A stretch of 64,000 nt of DNA from positions 53,023,738-53,087,737 of the forward strand of contig CM054115.1 in the NCBI GenBank assembly GCA_028673005.1. The letters run 5' to 3'. The notes beneath the pieces were generated by a model. It had not been told where the DNA came from. It worked only from the letters and a program-made list of their open reading frames with translations, and searched no databases. The position numbers and the translations under genes were made by a program. This stretch comes from Tanypteryx hageni (taxonomy: Eukaryota; Arthropoda; Insecta; Odonata; Petaluridae). This document shows, one piece after another, positions 57,902 to 64,000 of the stretch (within the stretch, counting starts at the first letter, position 1; every line of letters starts with the position of its first letter).

Positions 57902-57955
57902 TAAACATGCAGATTTCTGACTGACTTCGCAAAATTTTTTGCGGGTGCCACCAGA
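57902..57955 (+). repeat. Short repeat N, copy 2
   Basis: Matches 6773-6825 over about 50 bases. Confidence 0.7.
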
Positions 57956-58014
57956 TAGTTTAATTTTTTCGTGCGAACACTTTTAAAAAATCCCTTTTTT
58001 CACTTGCAGTTTTT

Positions 58015-58295
58015 TTTGCAATATTAAATTAGAAGTAATTGACCTACTATCATCACAAAGGGACCATTTTAAAGAAAAATAAACATAAATTCTTATTATT
58101 ATCGTAGATGTTTGACTTCGGTTCTCTCAAGTTATACTTTTAAATCATATTTATTGGAAAATTTTAAGTTTTTTAATGTTATGTTGCCTTGACGAACGTG
58201 TCATTCTTAAACCTCAAGATTTTATTGCCGTTCTTATACTACATGTGTAAGGAAATGGTGCTTTGAATGCTTTAGTACGAGAGAGGTGCCCGAAT
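58015..58295 (+). repeat. Repeat K, copy 3 (Helitron-derived)
   Basis: Diverged copy of 56070-56380, ending 'ggtgctttgaatgctttag-acgaga'. It is directly followed by a family A copy, which may have inserted into it. Confidence 0.7.
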
Positions 58296-58299
58296 TATT

Positions 58300-58529
58300 A
58301 CTTTCTCCATGTACGAAGTATAGAGAAAGTATTGTTTGCATGAAAAAAATCGAATTCGAGATTTCAACGGGAATACATGTTTTAAGGTTTCCTGAACACG
58401 TTTTGACTATTTTCTCGATGATGTCTGTGTGTGTGTATGTGTGATAGCTTTTTGTGGGTGCTCTAACTCAAAAACTATTAATCGGGCAACTCGAAATTTT
58501 ATATTTAACATTTTTATAAAAGTCACAAG
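58300..58529 (+). repeat. Family A repeat, copy 6 (3' truncated)
   Basis: Starts with the 5' hairpin ACTTTCTCCATGTACGAAG, continues to 'tttttataaaagtcacaag' and then breaks into an AAG-triplet run. The 3' half is missing. Confidence 0.82.
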
Positions 58530-58734
58530 AAGAAGAAGAAAAATATTGTAAGAATTTTTAATTAATTCGTAATCATAATTTAAGTTTCTTATTTTTGTCT
58601 CCTATTTTTTACATTTAAACGTAAAGATGACCATGAAAAAAACTGTAAATTCTAAAATGTGACAAAACCATGAAAATTTAATGACAAAGGTTAAAAAATT
58701 GGTGAGTAATAATTAACGGGGAATGTTTGTTGAA

Positions 58735-58955
58735 TTTTTAGGCTGGTTTCAAAAGGAAACATAGGCTTATGAAATGGTCCTGTCTGTGTGTGTGAGTCCC
58801 ATACCAACAACTTTTGCAACAATGGACTGATTTTCATGAAATTTATATGAGGCTCATGCTGCCAGGGCCCAGCTCCGAGCTATATTTTATTTGGCGAAGA
58901 TTGAAGTCCCGGGTTTGATTCCAGAAACCTTTTTTCCTAATTGTTTTACATCGTG
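58735..58955 (+). repeat. Repeat H, copy 2
   Basis: The plus-orientation partner of 52385-52605. Confidence 0.8.
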
Positions 58956-61687
58956 TACAGCTGTTTTCTTAAATACTTTAAAATAACTTAAAATTGTGAT
59001 ATTGGAGCTAGGTTTGTACTGTTCTAAGAAGAAATGAACGTAAATTCTAATTAATATCAACGAATTTTGATAATTGATCGTATTTTCTTGAATTTTTACT
59101 AAAACTTATCGTTTTGTTTTAAATCGCATTTTATCGGATTGTTGCCATGGAGACGATTATTACCGAACTCGGCTTGAGCATAGATGAATGAACAATTGTG
59201 TTGTTTTCTTTTCCGCTAGACTACCCTTCAGCAATGGACAGTTCATCCAGACAGATTAGTGTATAAACAGTAATATTTATTGAATTCGTTTATTTAAAGA
59301 AATACATTGAAAATATATTGTCAGAAAGAAAATTTGAAATTGCTTTTAGTATTTTAAACCTGATTATGCTCTTTCAATTTGTTTTCCAATTTTTCTCTGT
59401 CATTGATAAACTATGAATTACAAATGGTACTTATGATATGAGAATTCCTTGAAATGACTAACACATACTGAAACATTTCCAGTCAATATAAGTAATCAAT
59501 TCGGAACTTCAACTTGGGGAAACCAGTATGCATTACTCCTGCTTTGGGCTTCTTGTTAGTTTTTGTGATCGAAGTGTGTTATTATAATGCGACTGATTTT
59601 ATTTTCGTACAAATATTAGCATTGAAATTCAAACGCTAAACCGAAAATCAATCAAAATGTATTTAAAACACTTCACTGGATTTCAGCATTTCTAATATAA
59701 TATTTCTTCATCTTAGATTTATTTTTTGTCGCATTTATTAGTCACTTCATTTCTCTTGCTAAACGCAGCGTTTGTATTAAACTAAATTAATCGCATTTAC
59801 ATTTAGCTGTTGTTTTAGCAATGTAAATAATACGACGCTTTCCCATATAATTAAAGGTTCCGCATATTTAACGTTTAAACTGGCGCCTATATTACCTTTT
59901 TAAGTACCTGGAAGCTTCTCACGCAGCACGTAAACTATATTTTTAATCCATAAGATAACTTAAACACAAAAATAGTAATAGTTTCAAGATTCAATTTTTC
60001 GTTTAATTTACGGCGACCGTTTGTTGGTGGAAACCAAACAGCGTAACTTAGTACCTCGTTTACAACGGTTGTCACAAAGATTCTTTTAATGACAACTATA
60101 AAACACATTTTCCTGTCCCTAGCTCTTAATCACTGTCTAATGAAAGCGCAAAGATAAATTATTTAGATTATTCAGATGCAGTCGACGCCTTTTCCAAATT
60201 AAAAGCTCGCAGAGTATATTTTTAAATGTTCTCGATTTTCTTTTTTAGTTGTGTAGGCTAATCAAGTCTTTGAGGTTTATAATTTAGAAAAAAGGGTATA
60301 CATACTTGGCAATTTTGCCTTTTTTGTCAAATATTTGTTGGATGTAAGATAAAATTAAATACACTCTATTTAAATTATATGAAAAGTAGTAGGTACTGTG
60401 GATCAAGCTTAAATATGGCTGATGATTCAAAAGATAAACGCTTATTTTTCCACTTGGGTATTTTTTTGTCCAGACGCGCACGTCCTCCCGGGTTAATTCC
60501 CACGAGTTTTGGCTTCTCACATATTTGATCCTTCGCTCGAGAGCTCTCTGCCTAGAATGAGTCACAGTTTCGGTAAGCTTATTGGAAAGAATAAACAAAT
60601 CATCGTGGGAACGTACTTGAAAAATCCCATCCCTTCTCCATATGGGCCGTATGCATCATCCACCAGCCCCCCACAGTTCTCGTAAAAGAATCGTTCCGTT
60701 TTTGTGTCTTGGGCGCATTTCCAGAGAATTTGTGCACAGGAGCATGAGACGCTAGCTGCGGTCCTCGTCGAAAAAGGGGAATCGCAAATGGGACCTAGTC
60801 GAAAAAGGGGCCTCAACAAAGGTCGGATTTTGGCACGGGCGAATGGCGTGTTTTACGGTCTCAATTAATTAATCTACATAAAAGGATGCAAATATCGATT
60901 GAATATTGATACACCTCTGATTGGTATCATCCGAAAAGCGCTATTTGATACTCCCTCTAAACACTTCAAAACCCCAATCATCCATCTTCTGAATGAGGAC
61001 CTTCTCACGCGGGTTAGGCGTTTCGTCGTGACTAACAGTTGAAGACTACGCGGGATGTCTCAAAACACTCGAGAAGGGGATAAAATATATCATTCGCATC
61101 TAGATTTTACCTTCCCGAACGTCTTGCTTTGGATGAGGGAGAAAAAAATTCTAGGATTTTTCTCGAGGCTCCCACACACTACGTTAAACGGAAAAAAGGG
61201 AAGAGCTTCGAGAATCCGTCGTCAAGATAAGTCAGGATACGACTTTAAAATTAGACCTATTCTGATCTCGAATACACGAAAGCATAGCAACAATTGGTTT
61301 GAAATACGTATAGAAACTTCTGATTGTAACAGCGATAGTATCTGCTTACGAGTTTGATGAAATTGGAATTTCATAATTAGATCTACCCATACTAGAGCTC
61401 TCTTATTGTTTCGTCGTAAGGTTAAAAGTATGAGTTTCATTGATTTATTCTATGGACGTTGAATATTGTCTTTATTAATTGAGAGATAGAAAAATGGCCA
61501 CCTTAGGGATTGCAATCCTGGGATCCCGCAACATTTTCTGATCCCAAAATCTCGGGATTAAAATCTTAATAATAATTTAGATATTTTCAAAGCTTGTCAG
61601 ATGGTTAGAATTATGCACATTATTAAATTTAAAAACATTCTCAAGGGAACAGTAGATGGTAGCTCATGAACACTTTGGCTCCAAGTT
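58956..61687. other. Unassigned stretch
   Basis: About 2.7 kb with no gene recognised. Minus frames at 60284-60598 (104 codons) and 60562-60819 (85 codons), and a plus frame at 61055-61357 (100 codons), have no recognisable domain. At 61513 'ttagggattgcaatcctggg' followed by 'atcccg' resembles a hAT terminus without a visible partner. Confidence 0.45.
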
Positions 61688-61897
61688 GAACAGTGGTGGA
61701 AAACTCCTTCAGCCAAAAATTATAGGATAAGCCCTATGCATTTCGCCCACTAAGTGGGCATCTTAAGGGGAGAACCTGCCTTGGCAGTGAACAGGGTTCA
61801 ACAAGGCAGGTTCTCCCTTGAAGATGCCCACTTAGTGGGCGAAATGCATAGGGCTTAACCTATAATTTTTGGCTGAAGGAGTTTTCCACCACTGTTC
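61688..61897. mobile_element. Foldback element, 96-bp arms at about 97% identity
   Basis: Left arm 61688-61783, right arm 61802-61897, loop of 18 bases. By eye only three positions differ between the arms. Each arm contains a smaller palindrome, GCCCACTAAGTGGGC, and 'atttcgccc...gggcatctt-aag'. The near-identity means the structure is recent or maintained by conversion. Confidence 0.93.
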
Positions 61898-62584
61898 ATT
61901 TTCAAGGGAATTTGAAGAAATTTTTAATAAAACTAAAAAAATTGTGAAACGAGCAAATAGTTTATCAGAAGAAGAAAATAGCGAATTATTAGTGGAAGAA
62001 AATCTTCGAAAAGAAAGAACTCGAAAGCCAAAAAATATGCCACGTGACAGTTCAAGGAATCATCAGTTTGAAAATTCCATTTTTCGTTTTCGGGTACGAG
62101 TTCATTACGTCATTTTATCTTATTCTTATCTTATACATGCAAATGGAGGAAAAATTTATATCTTTAAAATTTTTATTGTCATTTTTAATACTGCAACAAA
62201 CTTATATTGTTGTATTATACATTTCTAGACTTATAATGAATTTTACACTTTTTGTTCATATACATGTATATTTCATTATGTTAATAAATATTCTATTTTT
62301 GCTAATTAAATGATTAGTGTACTGTAATAATCAAACTCCTGATAAAGTAAACTTTTTCCGTGCCGGAAAAAATTGCCAGTCAGTGCTTGTTCCCAAGCAG
62401 CAAATTTATGGATTCTGAAAAGTTCTTTCCCCTAAGTTGCAGGTTTCCAGAGTTAATGCAGACAGATAGAGAGCCGAACGGAAAAAAAAACCGAATACAT
62501 AAACTTGTTTTAAAAAGTTCTAAAAATGCACCCGAGTTTTTTTACAAAGAAAAGTAATTATATGATATTAGTACATACCTTTTT
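61898..62584. other. Unassigned stretch with a doubtful 119-codon frame
   Basis: The frame at 61869-62228 begins in the hairpin, runs through a Lys/Glu-rich segment (residues about 15-55) and then a hydrophobic, T-rich end. No family recognised. It could be a fragment of the host hAT element's protein, but I have no motif to support that. Confidence 0.2.
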
Positions 62585-63208
62585 ACTTTCTCCATATACG
62601 AAGTATAGAGAAAGTATTGTTTTCATGAAAAAAATCGAACTCAAGATTTCAACGGAAATACATGTTTTAAGGTTCCCTGAACACGTTCTGACTAGTTTCG
62701 CGATGATGTCTGTGTGTGTCTGTCTGTATGTCAGTCTGTCTGTATGTGATACAATTTTGTGGGCGCTCTAACTCAAAAACTATTAATCAGGTCAACGCAA
62801 AATTATATATTTTACATTTTTATAAAAGGTAGAAGATCTGATTAGTTTTTGGTAAAAATCGGTCGACCAGAAGTGGGTGTTTACTCTTGTCACATCCGTT
62901 ATTTTGAAATATTTGATAAATGTAAAAATGTATTGGAATAAAAGTTGTAGAAAATGTAATTTTCTACAACCTTTGTTTGATACATTTTTCCATATAATGC
63001 ATTAAGAGATATCTTATATTTTTAGCTGCCACCACCACACCACCTACCGAAGGCTATTGTTAACAATTGACGCTTAGTTACGTCTTAGTAACGTTCCATT
63101 TTATTTTCTTAATTGTCAACCGGAAGTAAATATTGACAACGATCCCAGAGCTAACAACATGTAATTTGCCATATAAATATGGAGAAAGTCATGTGTTGCC
63201 CACATCAG
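62585..63208 (+). repeat. Family A repeat, copy 7 (plus, full length, short subfamily)
   Basis: The best full-length copy. The 5' hairpin ACTTTCTC-ATA...TAT-GAGAAAGT is followed by ATTGTTTTCATGA, TGTGTCTGTCTGTATGTCAG and 'aaaactattaatcaggtcaac', then TATGGAGAAAGTCATGTG and the CCACATCAG end. Very similar to copy 3. The 81-codon plus frame at 62526-62771 is the repeat read through and is not conserved in other copies. Confidence 0.88.
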
Positions 63209-63334
63209 TTTTTTTTACATATTTTCTACTTTTTCAACATAGATATGATTAAAAGAGTTTATTTAAAAAAATAAAGGGGTGCCATATATCTTGCCTCGGG
63301 CGGCAAACTCTCTGGGCACGGCCCTGTATATAAG

Positions 63335-64000
63335 TATTAACTCCATTTATGTACATTAGTAATGCAGTATAAAAATTTTAAATTTTTACGTTTTAATTAT
63401 TTCGACGATCGAAAATTCTGCAAATCGGGAGTTTGTCGTACCTTTGAGAGGTCTTGCGTTATATGCGATCCTGGCAGCACTTGATTCGTTTTGGAAATTC
63501 CTGAAAGGTTTCCTAAACCCTGATGCCAGTTTCAGCTAACTCGTTTATCAATGAAAGGATTATGCGAACCACTTTCGAAATGCAACTTCAAAAATATGAG
63601 TAATTTACCTCCGATAAGTGCATCTTTGAAGCCGAAATGCCCGTGTTGTTTATTAATTCATTTGATTCTTCCCATTTGATGTCATGAGTTTTCCAACTTT
63701 GGACGTTTTCAGGTTAGCATAAAGATAATTTTTAAGAAGGTTAAATCGCACTATCCCCATAATCCCACCGCTTACGTGCCCTTTTCAACGTGAAATGCGA
63801 CGTTTATAAAAGCTTAGCGATCCAACATAAACAGACCGGCTCTCCTATCAACAGCAGTGAAATTGGAACGGCGCAGCGAATAAGGCACTCATCCCGACTG
63901 GTTCCTCATTCGAATAAAAATAAGCTAATTTTCGGCATCCGCGTGGAAAGATGATTCGATAGCGAGAGAAGAAAAAAATAATTTCAACTTTGCCCTCGCA
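63335..64000. other. Unassigned stretch
   Basis: About 660 bases to the window end with no feature recognised. Confidence 0.5.

Larger units (their letters stand above)
55473..63334. mobile_element. Putative 7.8-kb hAT-type element carrying nested insertions
   Basis: Proposed element 55481-63326. The left end is CAGGGCCGTGCCGATAGG and the right end read in reverse is CAGGGCCGTGCCCAGAGAG, 12 identical terminal bases. Flanking octamers TATAGAAG (55473-55480) and TATATAAG (63327-63334) match at seven of eight positions. Both ends continue into GGGCG/GCCGCC-type GC-rich sequence unlike the surroundings. Inside lie a Helitron, two family A copies, repeats K, H and N, and a hairpin. No hAT transposase piece is recognised inside. 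The alternative is two unrelated fragments of the same hAT family that happen to face each other. Confidence 0.6.

Noticed and set aside
56665..61687. A hAT transposase expected inside the proposed 7.8-kb element
   Set aside because: I looked for SERxFS-like and catalytic motifs in the open frames here and saw none, so the element is called only on its ends and target duplication.
62526..62771. 81-codon frame resembling the 104-codon reverse-strand frame at 901-1215
   Set aside because: Both are family A repeat sequence read in the same direction, and other copies have stops in that frame. This is repeat homology, not a gene family.

Overview
This window looks like intergenic, transposon-rich DNA from an animal nuclear genome, most likely an arthropod. 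The base composition is AT-rich by eye. There are long TA and CA microsatellites, long polypurine and polypyrimidine tracts, hAT, pogo-like, Helitron, Jockey-like and tRNA-SINE sequences, and no closely packed open frames. I could not identify the species. I found no intact host protein gene, no rRNA and no functional tRNA. Nearly all open frames are short, and the longest (302 codons, 38601-39509 minus) is only the translation of a GA-rich tract.

Layout. 1-5 kb: a palindromic pair of 'family A' repeats, a Z-DNA-like alternating tract, and a GA-rich tract split by a 2.2-kb hAT element with a perfect 8-bp target duplication. 6.8-10.2 kb: a tRNA-derived SINE, a TA tract, two head-to-head 'family B' repeats and a 1.4-kb 'family C' element. 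12.6-17.3 kb: a large foldback, a 150-bp MITE and two tandem 'family D' elements built of roughly 140-bp units. 19.6-25.9 kb: a Helitron 3' end, a tandem duplication, a third B copy, a second hAT with a decayed transposase, and fragments of repeats F and K. 26-35.8 kb: GA and CT tracts, two short hAT MITEs with target duplications, another A copy and a second SINE-like sequence. 36.6-42.7 kb: two 'family E' copies in inverted orientation, one interrupted by a 943-bp element flanked by TA. 43-48 kb: F, a pogo-like element and a second A palindrome. 49-52 kb: remnants of two LINE-type reverse-transcriptase genes. 52.3-54.6 kb: a Helitron hairpin relic, an inverted C copy and a 17-bp minisatellite. 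55.48-63.33 kb: what reads as one 7.8-kb hAT-type insertion containing a complete short Helitron, two A copies and a 96-bp hairpin.

Nothing here forms a metabolic or defence system. What can be read is a history of nested insertions, with several non-autonomous families (A/E, B, C, D) that I cannot assign to a named superfamily. Family A/E has a hairpin at the 5' end and a palindrome at the 3' end. Family C has arrays of CGTCGA-type motifs near its ends. Both are the best candidates for something undescribed. All boundaries come from reading inverted repeats, target duplications and copy-to-copy comparison by eye; no database was consulted.
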